Assembly: GCF_036231965.1 (NCBI RefSeq)
Contig: NZ_CP109499.1
Span: 5,270,001-5,334,000 of the forward strand
Direction: 5' to 3'
DNA: 64,000 nucleotides
Origin: Streptomyces sp. NBC_01428
GTDB lineage: Bacteria; Actinomycetota; Actinomycetes; Streptomycetales; Streptomycetaceae
Shown here: piece by piece, positions 44,223 through 52,786 of the stretch
Numbering within the stretch: position 1 is the first letter of the stretch
Layout: each line of letters opens with the position of its first letter
Made by a program: the position numbers and the translations under genes
Notes under the pieces: model-generated
Databases searched by the model: none
What the model was told of the DNA's origin: nothing
The model's input: the letters and a program-made list of their open reading frames with translations, nothing else

Positions 44223-45095
44223 CAGCCACTGGTCTCCCGTCTCACGCGGCCGGTCTCCCGCCTCGCGGGCCCCTTCTCCCCACTCGTACGGCCGGTCCCC
44301 CCTCTCAGGCCGACCGTTCCCCCACTCGTACGGCCGGTCTCCCGACGCGTACGGCCGGTCCCCGGACAGGGGTAGGCGGTCCCCGGACTCGGGCCGTAGG
44401 TTCCCCGACCCCGGTCGGTGGTCGCCCAACTCGGGCCGAAGGTCCCCCCACCCGGGCCGGCGGTCTCCCGGCTCGGGTCGATGGTCTCCCGGCTCGGTTC
44501 GGTGGTCCCCCCGTTCGTGTCGGCGGTCTTCCGCCTCGCGGGGTGGTCGGTGGCCCCAGTACGTGGGGCTCGTGCCGCGGCCGGTGAGGTGGGGGAGCGT
44601 TGTCGTGCCCGTGATCAACGAGAGGAGCAGGGACGCCGCCGCCGGGACGTCGACGTTGCTGAGCAGCGAGCCGTCGGCCTTCGCCCGGCGCAGCGCCCCG
44701 TGCAGCGCGCCCAGCCAGTTGAGGTGGACGTGGAGCGCCGGGTCGTCCGGGGTGCGGATCTCCTGCGTGAGGCGGGCGCCCGCGCGGACCAGGGCGTCGC
44801 TCTCCACGAGTCGTACGACGGCGTGGGTCATCGCGGTGGCGATCTCGAAGGCCGGCGTCTCGCGCCGCGCGATCTCCGCGAGCGCCGCCCCCGACACCGC
44901 GCAGGCGTCCGCCTGGACCGCCCGCGCCAGGTCGGCCTTGGCGGCGAAGTGGAAGGACAGGGCGCCCTTGGTGACCTGCGCGCGTTCGCTGATCGCCGAC
45001 AGGGTGGCGCGCTCGTAGCCGGACTGGTCGAACACCGTCGACGCCGCCCCGACGAGGTTGCGCCGGGTTCGTTCGGACCTCTCCTGCCTCACCAC
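44166..45095 (-). CDS. ScbR-like (gamma-butyrolactone-receptor type) TetR regulator with heptapeptide-repeat insertion
   Basis: 309 residues; start at GTG 45095 (a second GTG follows), with GAGG upstream. The N-terminal helix-turn-helix (RTRRNLVGAASTVFDQSGYERATLSAISERAQVTKGALSFHF) and ligand-domain core (to ~175) match the autoregulator-receptor subfamily, which senses gamma-butyrolactone-type signals and controls antibiotic production. Residues 196-286 are thirteen 7-residue units of the type GDHRPEP / GDRPYEW. A short tail (WLTRTLHLIRPALSHL) follows. Usual family length is ~215, so the repeat accounts for most of the excess. No butyrolactone synthase (AfsA-type) gene is near. Confidence 0.85.
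   Translation of the reverse strand: MVRQERSERTRRNLVGAASTVFDQSGYERATLSAISERAQVTKGALSFHFAAKADLARAVQADACAVSGAALAEIARRETPAFEIATAMTHAVVRLVESDALVRAGARLTQEIRTPDDPALHVHLNWLGALHGALRRAKADGSLLSNVDVPAAASLLLSLITGTTTLPHLTGRGTSPTYWGHRPPREAEDRRHERGDHRTEPGDHRPEPGDRRPGWGDLRPELGDHRPGSGNLRPESGDRLPLSGDRPYASGDRPYEWGNGRPERGDRPYEWGEGAREAGDRPRETGDQWLTRTLHLIRPALSHLRPTL
44238..44510 (-). repeat. Thirteen 21-bp coding repeats in the ScbR-like gene
   Basis: Encodes 13 consecutive heptapeptides of consensus G-D-x-R-P-x-x. Units vary in sequence (for example GDHRTEP, GDLRPEL, GDRPYEW), showing age rather than a recent slippage artefact. Reading frame and spacing are never broken. Confidence 0.9.
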
Positions 45096-45164
45096 GGCTG
45101 CTGCCTCACCACGACGCGATCACCCGGGCTCCTGTCGTTCAGCCGCTTCCGTCTGCTGCGGACG

Positions 45165-45194
45165 ACGCTAGGAATTCCCTTTTGGATCTGTCAA
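45165..45194 (-). promoter_or_regulatory. Promoter of the ScbR-like gene
   Basis: On the minus strand TTGACA (45189-45194), 18-bp spacer, TAGCGT (45165-45170): a near-consensus housekeeping promoter. Expected leader ~60 nt before the GTG at 45095. No clear autoregulatory element resembling a butyrolactone-receptor box was found. Confidence 0.65.
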
Positions 45195-45245
45195 CGAGGC
45201 GGTCCTTCACCGATCATCTTCACGCCACCGGGCCGCGAGGGCCCG

Positions 45246-47465
45246 CTAGTTCAGCGGAACCCGCCGGAAGGATCCCGCGATGCGCAGGTCCTGCTCGACG
45301 CGTGTCGCCGTCGCGTGCAGGTCGGGCAGGACATCGCGGACGCACGACTCCGCCGTACGGCGGGTGCTGTGCATCGCGACGTTCACCGCGGCCACGACCC
45401 GCCCGTCGCGGTCCCGCACCGGAACGGCGATGGACCGCAGCCCCTGCTCCAACTCGCCTTCCACCAGCGCGTATCCGGCCTCCCGTACGCGGTCGAGTTC
45501 CGCTCTGAGGCGCTCCGGGTCCGTGATGGTCCGCGGGGTCAGGGGGCCCAACTCCGTTGGCAGCGGAGCCTGTCCCTCCGGAAGATCGGCCAGAATCACG
45601 CGGCCCAGCGCGGTGGCGTACGCGGGCAGGCGGGTGCCGACGGTGATGTTGACGCTCATGACGCGACTGGTCGAGACCCGGCCGGTGTACTGGATCTCGT
45701 CACCCGCCAGCACCGCCAGGGACACCGAGTCGTGCAGCCGTTCGGAGAGCTCGCTCAGGTGGGGTGCCGCGATCTCGGGGAGCGTGGTCCGGGAGAGCGG
45801 CGGATAGCCGAGGCCCAGCACGCGCGGCGTGAGCCGGAAGACGCGGTCGTGCGCGGTGACGTATCCGAGGTGTTCCAGCGTGATCAGGGCGCGGCGGGCG
45901 GTCGCGCGGGCGAGTCCCGTCGCCTGGGCCACCGCGGTGAGGGTGAGTTCGGTGCGGCCCTCGCCGAACGCGGTGATGACGGTCAGCCCGCGGGCCAGCG
46001 ACTCGACGAACTCCCGCCCCAGTTCGTGCTTGGAGGCGCTGGTCCAGTCGGCGAGACCCGAGGGTGCCGGCCGGCCCGGGGCGGTGTGCCCCGCGCGGTC
46101 GGGGAGCGGGGTCGGGCGTTCCGTCGTCAACTCCCGTTCCATGGCGGCCACCGCGGTCCGCAGGCGGGGCAGCAGGGTCTCGCGCAGATCGGCCGCGCTG
46201 TGCCGGCTGGTGTGGCTCACCACGTTCACCACGCAGGCGATCCGGCCTCCGTCGCGCACCGGCATCGAGACGGCGACCAGCCCCGGTTCGATCAGCTGGT
46301 CGTCCGAGGCCCAGCCCAGCCGGCCCGCCTCGGCCGCCCGTTCCTCGAAGTCGTCCCCCACCGCGGGGAGTCGGTTCGCCGGGGGAGTGCCCGAGGTGCC
46401 CTTCTCGGCGCGGGGCGCCCCACCGTCGCCCCCGTCCGGCCTCCGTGCCCCCTCCGGGTACGCCCTCCCCGCCCCTTCCGCGTAGGGCCCGGCGTTCTCC
46501 TCGACGTACGGCCTGCTGCGGGCCGGTACGGCGGGGAAGCCGCGGTCCTCCGGGTCGGTCGCCCGGCGCCGGCGCCAGTGCGTCCACTCCTCCTCGTTCC
46601 ACTCGGACGCGAACAACGGTCCCGGGGCGGTGCGTTCGGCGGGGAGCAGGTCGCCGATGCGGAAGCTGAGGGACATCGCGCGGCGCCGGGTCGCCTGGTG
46701 GATGAAGCGGATGCCGTCGCGGTCCCCGACGGCGAGGGACACCGACTCGTCCAGCTCGTCGGCGAGCGCGTCGGCGTGCGCACCCAGCAGGCGGGGGAGC
46801 CGGAGGGCGGCGAGGTAGGCGTTGCCGAGTTCCATCAGCCGGGGGGTCAGGACCGCGTCGCGGCCGTCGAGGCGTACGTATCCCATGCGGGCGAGCGTCG
46901 CGGTGATCCGGTCGACGGTGGACCGGGCGAGGCCGGTCGAGCGTTCCAGGGCGCTCAGGCTGGACGACCCGTCCGCCGAGGTCAGCCGCCGCAGCACCGC
47001 GATCCCCCGGATCAGCGGGGTGACCGCCTCCGCGGGAACACCGTCTTCCCGGGGATTGCCGGCCTCCCCAGGGCCACCGGCTCCTCCGGAAACAACTGCC
47101 GCCCCGGGGTCACTGCCAGTCCCGGGAGCAACTGCATCCCCAAGGCCACCGGCTTCTCCGGGAACGCGGGCCTCCCCTGAGCCACCGCCACCCCCGGCAA
47201 CACCCGCCTCCCCGAAGACACCGGCCGCCCCGGAAGCACTTGCCCCCCGGGAGAGCCCGGCCGCCCCTCGGACCTTCGCCGGGGTGTCCGCGGAAGCGTC
47301 CGCCGGGCCGCCGGGTCCGCCCGCCGAGGGGACCACCGGAGCGGGAGTGCTCCCCGGAACGGGAACCTCCAGGGAGGCGTCCGGCGGCGTGGCACAAGGC
47401 GGCGTCCCACGAGGCGGTGTCGCACGCGGCGGCGTGGTGTTCGACGGGGTGGCGTTCGATGACAT
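45246..47465 (-). CDS. Tandem IclR-type regulator (two HTH plus two effector modules in one chain)
   Basis: 739 residues from ATG 47465 (GGAGAG upstream). Residues 1-~148 are Pro/Thr then Gly/Ala/Glu-rich low complexity with GEAG-type repeats. A first IclR unit follows (HTH SSSLSALERSTGLARSTVDRITATLARMG, effector region with a ~60-residue Gly/Arg/Pro-rich insertion near 325-370). A second unit starts at ~500 (LTLTAVAQATGLARATARRALITLEHLG). Normal IclR proteins have one of each (~250 residues); PcaR/PobR-type regulators of aromatic catabolism are the closest style. One chain would carry both halves of a dimer. Confidence 0.87.
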   Translation of the reverse strand: MSSNATPSNTTPPRATPPRGTPPCATPPDASLEVPVPGSTPAPVVPSAGGPGGPADASADTPAKVRGAAGLSRGASASGAAGVFGEAGVAGGGGGSGEARVPGEAGGLGDAVAPGTGSDPGAAVVSGGAGGPGEAGNPREDGVPAEAVTPLIRGIAVLRRLTSADGSSSLSALERSTGLARSTVDRITATLARMGYVRLDGRDAVLTPRLMELGNAYLAALRLPRLLGAHADALADELDESVSLAVGDRDGIRFIHQATRRRAMSLSFRIGDLLPAERTAPGPLFASEWNEEEWTHWRRRRATDPEDRGFPAVPARSRPYVEENAGPYAEGAGRAYPEGARRPDGGDGGAPRAEKGTSGTPPANRLPAVGDDFEERAAEAGRLGWASDDQLIEPGLVAVSMPVRDGGRIACVVNVVSHTSRHSAADLRETLLPRLRTAVAAMERELTTERPTPLPDRAGHTAPGRPAPSGLADWTSASKHELGREFVESLARGLTVITAFGEGRTELTLTAVAQATGLARATARRALITLEHLGYVTAHDRVFRLTPRVLGLGYPPLSRTTLPEIAAPHLSELSERLHDSVSLAVLAGDEIQYTGRVSTSRVMSVNITVGTRLPAYATALGRVILADLPEGQAPLPTELGPLTPRTITDPERLRAELDRVREAGYALVEGELEQGLRSIAVPVRDRDGRVVAAVNVAMHSTRRTAESCVRDVLPDLHATATRVEQDLRIAGSFRRVPLN

Positions 47466-47641
47466 GGGCTCTCCGTTGCGGCTCTCGGAAGAGTCACCGT
47501 GTGGCGGATCTCAGACGAGCCACGGTAGTGCGTGCCCGGCCGGCGGGGCAGGCCGGCCGCTCCCGGGCCCGGCTGCCGGGTCTGCCGCGCGCGCCCGTCC
47601 CGACGGGCCCGCGGCGGCTCGTCCGGCCGTCGGCGGTGACG

Positions 47642-48916
47642 TCAGCGGCGCGTCACGTACACCCGATACTTCCCCTCGGTGTCCGCGTCCGCGACCCGGA
47701 CGGTGAGTCCGGCCTTCGTGTCCTTGAACGTCTCACCGGGGGAGAAGGGCGCGTCGGAGAGCTCGGCGTGCACGTTGGGGGAGCGGGTGCAGCCGCCGCT
47801 GTCGCGGTGCGCGTCGGTCACCGTGACCGGCCCGTTCCCGGTGTCCACGTCCGTGTCGACCTTGTAGACGAGGATGCCGGGGCTGCAGACGGCGGAGTCG
47901 TTGCCGGCGCGGGTGCGCAGTTCGAGGACGTACCCGCTCTTCGGGCCGAGGGGGACGATGACGAGCTTGGCGCCGCCGCGCCGCTCCAGCGGGGTCAGCT
48001 CGTACTCGGTGGTGCCGGGCGCCGCCGCGCAGCGGATCTGGGAGTCGTCGAGCCAGCCGAGCTTCCACTTGTGCCAGCCCAGGAGGTCGTTGTCGGCCCC
48101 CCAGTCCTCGCTCATGATGTCCCAGTGCCCGACGGCCCCGCCGCCGGCCTGCGTGTAGAGGTCGGGCAGGCCGAAGGTGTGGCCGTTCTCGTGCGGCAGG
48201 ACGCGATAGCCGGTGTCGGCGTAGGAACCGGAGCCGTCGTCCTGGCGGCTGTAGACGAAGGACGCGTTGGAGACCGGGACGCCGTCCGCGACCGGCGCCT
48301 CGGTGTTGCCGGCGAACGTCACGGACAGCACGGTGTCCAGGGCGGAGGGTCCGGCGTTGGGGGTGACCAGCACGTTCAGGATGTCGTACGAGCGGAAGTC
48401 GACCTCGGGGTCGGCCGCGGCCACGATGTCCTGGACCAGTTCGCGGTATCCGGGGTCGAAGGGCGCGCCGCGTTCTATGCCGTAGTCCTTGAACGCCTTG
48501 GGCATCCGCAGCCAGTGCCGGATGGGGGCTTCGGGGCGGTAGTCGAGGCGGCCGTAGGAGCCGGTGCGGAACCACTCCTGCGTCTTGGGGAAGAACTCGC
48601 CGTACCGGTCGAGCGCGCTGCCCTTGCCGGGCGCGTCGGAGAAGTCGACCATCAGCGTCAGTGCGCGGACCGTACCGGTGGAGCGGGCGTAGCCGGGGGC
48701 CGTCGGGATGCCTTCGCCCATCTGGATGCCCGCCGGACCGTTGATCATGCAGGGGCCCAGTGCCGTGGATCGGGCCAGCGGCACGGAGCCCGCCGTCGCC
48801 GAGCCCGCCGTCAGGCGCCCGCTGACCGCCGAGGTGCTGACGGCCAGGGTCAGCACGGTCACGGTGGCGAGGGCGGCCAGACGGCGCGGGCGTATCCGGC
48901 GGCTGGACGGCTGCAT
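47642..48916 (-). CDS. Secreted M6-family (immune-inhibitor-A-like) metalloprotease
   Basis: 424 residues from ATG 48916, giving a signal peptide (SRRIRPRRLAALATVTVLTLAVSTSA). The zinc site is HENGHTFGLPD (His242, Glu243, His246), then the expected DIMSEDWG downstream. The catalytic domain spans ~85-330, and a beta-rich C-terminal part follows. M6 proteases cleave extracellular proteins. The longer frame to 48973 lacks a ribosome binding site. It is downstream of repeat-rich DNA and on the same strand as the IclR gene. Confidence 0.9.
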   Translation of the reverse strand: MQPSSRRIRPRRLAALATVTVLTLAVSTSAVSGRLTAGSATAGSVPLARSTALGPCMINGPAGIQMGEGIPTAPGYARSTGTVRALTLMVDFSDAPGKGSALDRYGEFFPKTQEWFRTGSYGRLDYRPEAPIRHWLRMPKAFKDYGIERGAPFDPGYRELVQDIVAAADPEVDFRSYDILNVLVTPNAGPSALDTVLSVTFAGNTEAPVADGVPVSNASFVYSRQDDGSGSYADTGYRVLPHENGHTFGLPDLYTQAGGGAVGHWDIMSEDWGADNDLLGWHKWKLGWLDDSQIRCAAAPGTTEYELTPLERRGGAKLVIVPLGPKSGYVLELRTRAGNDSAVCSPGILVYKVDTDVDTGNGPVTVTDAHRDSGGCTRSPNVHAELSDAPFSPGETFKDTKAGLTVRVADADTEGKYRVYVTRR

Positions 48917-49147
48917 ACGGGGGCCCTTCGCTCCGCGGCAGTCGCCGGTGTCCGACTGCGCCCTTTCGATCACCCTGAGTGGGCGACGCGCCGGGCGCGC
49001 GCTGGACGAGCCCGATCGGGTTCATCCCTCGGGCGGGCTTCGAAAGGGGCGGGGGCTGGGCCGATGGGGTGCTATCCGGCGGGGCTGGAGCCCCGATTCC
49101 GGCCCTGGTCCCCTCCTGCCCCGGCGGCCGAAGGCCCCCGGCGCCCC

Positions 49148-49330
49148 GAGACCCTGGCGTCCCAAGACCCCGGCGCCCCAAGACCCCGGCGCTCGAAGAC
49201 CCCGGAAGCGGGCCGGGGAGCCCTGGAAGCAGGCCACAGAGGCCCGGAAGCGGGGCCGGGGAGGGCTGAAATCGGGCCTCGGAGGCCCCGAAAGAGGGCC
49301 ACGGAGGCCCCGGCAGTGGGCCAGGGAGGG
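49148..49330 (+). repeat. Two adjacent families of tandem repeats
   Basis: Four 16-bp units like AAGACCCCGGCGCCCC (49148-49211) run into about six degenerate ~21-bp units like GAAGCAGGCCACAGAGGCCC to ~49330. The purine/pyrimidine pattern is preserved but no unit is exact throughout. Confidence 0.75.
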
Positions 49331-49411
49331 CCAGGTCTCCGGAGCCGTCGGCGACACCCTCCCCCAATGTGACCCAGGTCACATCATCTTCTTCGCTCCG
49401 GCGGAAATAAC

Positions 49412-49468
49412 CGGGGATCGTTTCCCCGTTTAGCTCTACGTCCGAGCGAAACGGGGACCGAATCCCCG
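49412..49468. promoter_or_regulatory. Twin operators upstream of the TetR gene
   Basis: CGGGGA-TCGTT-TCCCCG (49412-49428) and CGGGGA-CCGAA-TCCCCG (49452-49468) are two copies of the same 6-bp-arm palindrome, centred 40 bp apart. They flank the likely promoter and lie 40 bp before the GTG. Probably the autoregulatory TetR sites, possibly bound cooperatively. Confidence 0.7.
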
Positions 49469-49507
49469 GATCGCGATCCGACACCGAGAAGCTTCGAGGA
49501 GTACACC

Positions 49508-50155
49508 GTGCAGACCGCACCCCCCGTGCAGCGCAAAGTGTCCAGGCCCCGCGCCGATGCTCTGCGCAACCGGGAGCGGATCGTCGCGGCCGCCCGGGAG
49601 ATGTTCGTCGAGTTCGGGGCCGAGGTGCCCTTCGACGAGATCGCCCGCCGGGCCGGCGTCGGCAACGCCACGGTGTACCGCAACTTCCCCGACCGTGACG
49701 CTCTCGCCCGCGAGGTCGTCTGCTCGGTGATGGACCGCACCTCGGAGTGGGTCGAGGAAGCGCTGGCCCGGGGCGGCGACGCCTTCGAGTCGCTGAGCGG
49801 CTTCGTGCACTTCGCCGCCGACGAGCGGATCGGCGCCCTGTGCCCGATGCTCGCCGAGGGCTTCGACCAGCACCACCCCGACCTGGTCGCCGCGCGCGAC
49901 CGGATCACCGAACTGATCGAGCGGCTGATGGCCCGCGCCCGCGAGGCCGGACAGCTGCGCCCCGACGTCGAGCTGGGCGATCTCATGATCGCCGTCAGTC
50001 AGCTCACCAGGCCGCTGCCGGGCACCGCGTGCCAGGGCATCGACCGCTTCGTGCACCGTCATCTGCAGCTGTTCCTGGACGGTATGCGGGCTCCGGCCCG
50101 TTCCGAACTGCCCGGAGTGGCCGCCACCGTGGAGGAACTGCGACGAGGCTGCTGA
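49508..50155 (+). CDS. TetR/AcrR-family regulator of the downstream exporter
   Basis: 215 residues, GTG 49508 with GAGGAG upstream. The helix-turn-helix RERIVAAAREMFVEFGAEVPFDEIARRAGVGNATVYRNF is typical; the C-terminal ligand domain is that of multidrug-responsive TetR proteins. The next gene on the same strand is a DHA2-type drug exporter, the usual target. Twin palindromes lie in its promoter. Confidence 0.93.
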   Translation: MQTAPPVQRKVSRPRADALRNRERIVAAAREMFVEFGAEVPFDEIARRAGVGNATVYRNFPDRDALAREVVCSVMDRTSEWVEEALARGGDAFESLSGFVHFAADERIGALCPMLAEGFDQHHPDLVAARDRITELIERLMARAREAGQLRPDVELGDLMIAVSQLTRPLPGTACQGIDRFVHRHLQLFLDGMRAPARSELPGVAATVEELRRGC

Positions 50156-50441
50156 CCGCCGGGACCCGGCGCGCGACCCGCGCCCGTATCCGCCCTCGGC
50201 CCTCGTGACCCGAACCCGAACCTGACACCGCCCTCGACCACACAACCGACCGCGCGACGCCCGCGCCCACCGCGTCCTCATCACGCGCGAAGGGCACCAG
50301 GCGCTCGGCACCGGGCACCGGCCCGCGTGACGAGCCGTGCCGCGCATCCGGCCGTCACCGTCGACGAGCCGTCCCTCCTTGCCGGTCTCGCCGGTTTTTC
50401 AATGGATTTTTTCGCTACGAAGTCCCGGAGTGGGTACCCCC

Positions 50442-51986
50442 ATGTCTGAAACAGCAACGACCAAAGCAGCCCCGGACCAGGAGTCCGACGCGCACAGCAA
50501 TCGCTGGAAAGCGCTCGTCTTCATCGCGCTCGCCCAGCTGATGGTGGTGCTCGACGCGACGATCGTGAACATCGCGCTTCCCTCCGCCCAGCAGGACCTC
50601 GGTATCACCGACGGCAACCGGCAGTGGGTCGTCACGGCCTACGCCCTCGCCTTCGGCGGTCTCCTGCTCTTCGGCGGCCGGATCGCCGACCTCTGGGGCC
50701 GCAAGCGCGCCTTCGTCGTCGGCCTCGTCGGCTTCGCCCTCGCCTCCGCCCTCGGCGGCGCGTCCCAGAGCGGCGCGATGATGTTCGGCGCCCGCGCCCT
50801 GCAGGGTGTCTTCGGCGCGCTGCTCGCGCCCGCCGCCCTCTCGCTCCTCGCCGTCATGTTCACCGACGCCAAGGAGCGCGCCAAGGCGTTCGGCATCTAC
50901 GGTGCGATCGCCGGTGGCGGTGGCGCCGTCGGCTTCATCCTCGGCGGTGTCCTCACCGAGTACATGAACTGGCGCTGGACCTTCTTCGTCAACATCCCCT
51001 TCGCGATCGTCGCGGCCGCGGGCGCGTACTTCGTCATCCGTGAGCCCAAGGGCGGCCGCAACCGTTCGCCGCTCGACATCCCGGGCGTCGTCCTGTCCAC
51101 CCTCGGACTGGTCTCCCTGGTCTACGGCTTCACCCGCGCCGAGTCCGACGGCTGGAGCGACTCCGTGACGCTCGGCCTGTTCGTGGCCGCCGCCCTGCTG
51201 CTGGCCGCGTTCGTCTACACCGAGTCCAAGGTCAAGGCCCCGCTGCTGCCGCTGCGCGTCCTCACCGAGCGCAACCGCGGTGGCGTCTACCTCTCCCTCG
51301 GTCTCGCGATCATCGCGATGTTCGGCACGTTCCTCTTCCTGACCTACTACCTGCAGATCGTGAAGGGCTTCTCGCCCATCTCCACCGGCTTCGCCTTCCT
51401 GCCGATGGTCGCGGGCATGATCACGGGTTCCACCCAGATCGGTGCCCGTCTGATGACCCGGGTCGCCCCGCGTCTGCTCATGGGCCCCGGCTTCCTGGTC
51501 GCCGCGATCGGCATGCTGCTCCTGACGCAGCTGGAGATCGGCTCCTCGTACTCCACCGTGGTGCTGCCGGGCCTGCTGCTCCTCGGCCTCGGCATGGGTA
51601 CGGCGTTCATGCCGGCCATGTCGCTCGCCACGTACGGCATCGAGCCGCGTGACGCCGGTGTCGCCTCCGCGATGGTCAACACCTCGCAGCAGGTCGGCGG
51701 CGCGATCGGTACGGCCCTGCTGAACACGTTCGCCGCCTCGGCGACGACCGCGTACATCACGGACCACATCGCCGGTGCCACCTCCCCCGCGCAGCAGAAG
51801 CTCGTGCAGGCGCAGGGCGCGGTGCACGGCTACAGCATCGCGATCTGGCTGGCCGTCGGCATCCTCGTGCTCGCCGCGGGCATCGCTTTCACCCTCATCA
51901 ACACCGGCCGTCCGGACGCCAACCTGGTCTCCGGCGCGGGCGAGGGCGCGGAGGACGAGCTGAAGGTGCCCGTCATCGCCCACTGA
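50442..51986 (+). CDS. MFS drug exporter, DHA2 (EmrB/QacA) family
   Basis: 514 residues, 14 predicted membrane helices. ATG 50442, with GGAGTGGG ~10 bp upstream. Family motifs: LDATIVNIALPSAQQDL in TM1, GGRIADLWGRKRAF (motif A), and the antiporter motif region near GGGGAVGFILGGVL. Proton-driven export of hydrophobic drugs is expected. It lies 286 bp after the TetR gene, in a region that may hold a second promoter. Confidence 0.93.
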   Translation: MSETATTKAAPDQESDAHSNRWKALVFIALAQLMVVLDATIVNIALPSAQQDLGITDGNRQWVVTAYALAFGGLLLFGGRIADLWGRKRAFVVGLVGFALASALGGASQSGAMMFGARALQGVFGALLAPAALSLLAVMFTDAKERAKAFGIYGAIAGGGGAVGFILGGVLTEYMNWRWTFFVNIPFAIVAAAGAYFVIREPKGGRNRSPLDIPGVVLSTLGLVSLVYGFTRAESDGWSDSVTLGLFVAAALLLAAFVYTESKVKAPLLPLRVLTERNRGGVYLSLGLAIIAMFGTFLFLTYYLQIVKGFSPISTGFAFLPMVAGMITGSTQIGARLMTRVAPRLLMGPGFLVAAIGMLLLTQLEIGSSYSTVVLPGLLLLGLGMGTAFMPAMSLATYGIEPRDAGVASAMVNTSQQVGGAIGTALLNTFAASATTAYITDHIAGATSPAQQKLVQAQGAVHGYSIAIWLAVGILVLAAGIAFTLINTGRPDANLVSGAGEGAEDELKVPVIAH

Positions 51987-52074
51987 CGGCAACGGCCCGC
52001 ATCGGCTCACTCCGGGTACATCGGGTACTTCGCGTACGGACGCGGGGTGGGGACGCCTCGTCCGTACGACTCCG

Positions 52075-52116
52075 GGGACTGCCCCGGCTCCCAGCACAGG
52101 GAGCCGGGGCAGTCCC
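52075..52116. terminator. Bidirectional hairpin terminator
   Basis: 18-bp perfect arms (GGGACTGCCCCGGCTCCC and complement) around AGCACA, between the convergent MFS and MarR genes. A second inverted repeat (CGTACGGAC, 18-nt loop) lies at 52033-52068. Confidence 0.8.
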
Positions 52117-52134
52117 GCGTCCCGGACCGGTCCG

Positions 52135-52644
52135 CTAGCGGAGCCAGGGCAGGTCCGCGCCCGCGTCCTTCGGCTGGAGCCCCTCGGCGATGATCCGCAT
52201 CGCCTCGCCGAAGGCCTTCTGCTGGTCCGGGCCGAGCCGGTCGAACAGCGCCTGGCGTACGGCGGCCACATGGCCCGGCGCGGTCCGCCGCAGCACCTCG
52301 TAGCCCTCGTCGGTCAGCACCGCGAACTGGCCCCGCTTGTCGGAGGGGCAGTCCTCGCGCCGCACCCAGCCGCTCTTCTCCAGCCGGGCGACCGCGTGCG
52401 AGAGGCGGGACCGGGTGATCTTCGCGTTCATGGCCAGCTCGGTCATCCGCAGCCGGCGGCGCGGGGCCTCGGCGAGCTGGACGAGCAGGCCGTAGTAGAT
52501 GTGCGGCATGCCCGCGTCGCGCTGGAGCTGGCGGTCGAGATGGTCCTCGAGGAGGGTCGTGGCGTGCATGTACGCGCGCCAGATGCGCTGTTCCTCGTCG
52601 GTGAGCCAGCGCGGCTGTTCAGCGGGAGAGGATGCCGTGTTCAT
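52135..52644 (-). CDS. MarR-family regulator
   Basis: 169 residues from ATG 52644 (GTG 52653 in frame is an alternative; GGAG lies very close to the ATG). The winged helix covers ~55-120 (RLRMTELAMNAKITRSRLSHAVARLEKSGWVRREDCPSDKRG). MarR proteins respond to aromatic ligands. It is divergent from a DODA-type dioxygenase gene, with an AT-rich, palindrome-bearing intergenic region, so it probably represses that gene. Confidence 0.92.
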   Translation of the reverse strand: MNTASSPAEQPRWLTDEEQRIWRAYMHATTLLEDHLDRQLQRDAGMPHIYYGLLVQLAEAPRRRLRMTELAMNAKITRSRLSHAVARLEKSGWVRREDCPSDKRGQFAVLTDEGYEVLRRTAPGHVAAVRQALFDRLGPDQQKAFGEAMRIIAEGLQPKDAGADLPWLR

Positions 52645-52667
52645 GTACTCCACTGTACGACCCCTTC

Positions 52668-52741
52668 TTGAAAATTAAACAAACCGGGCGTAGCCTCGTC
52701 GAAGAACTTGAGACTTTAAGCAACTGCTTCAAATATCAAAC
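52668..52741. promoter_or_regulatory. AT-rich MarR/DODA intergenic region with imperfect palindrome
   Basis: Contains TTTAAGCA-AC-TGCTTCAAA (52715-52733, one-base bulge) and two further TTGA/TCAA half-sites (TTGAAAATTAAAC near 52668, ATATCAAAC near 52733). Strikingly AT-rich against the local background. Candidate MarR binding region controlling both genes. Confidence 0.5.
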
Positions 52742-52786
52742 ATCGCGGCCGTACGATCGAACGTGAACCCGCTGGAGGGAGCCACC

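Larger units (their letters stand above)
48917..49507. other. Repeat-rich intergenic region upstream of the protease and TetR genes
   Basis: 591 bp without a supportable gene. It contains four 16-bp and about six ~21-bp degenerate tandem units (49148-49330), then an AT-richer promoter region with twin palindromes upstream of the TetR gene. Confidence 0.6.

Noticed and set aside
43957..45018. Plus-strand frames across the ScbR-like gene as repeat proteins
   Set aside because: They are antisense readings of the heptapeptide repeats and the 38-bp repeats; the minus strand has a clear TetR N-terminus and a near-consensus promoter.
49148..49330. CRISPR array
   Set aside because: Units are 16-21 bp, contiguous and diverged, with no unique spacers and no cas genes nearby.
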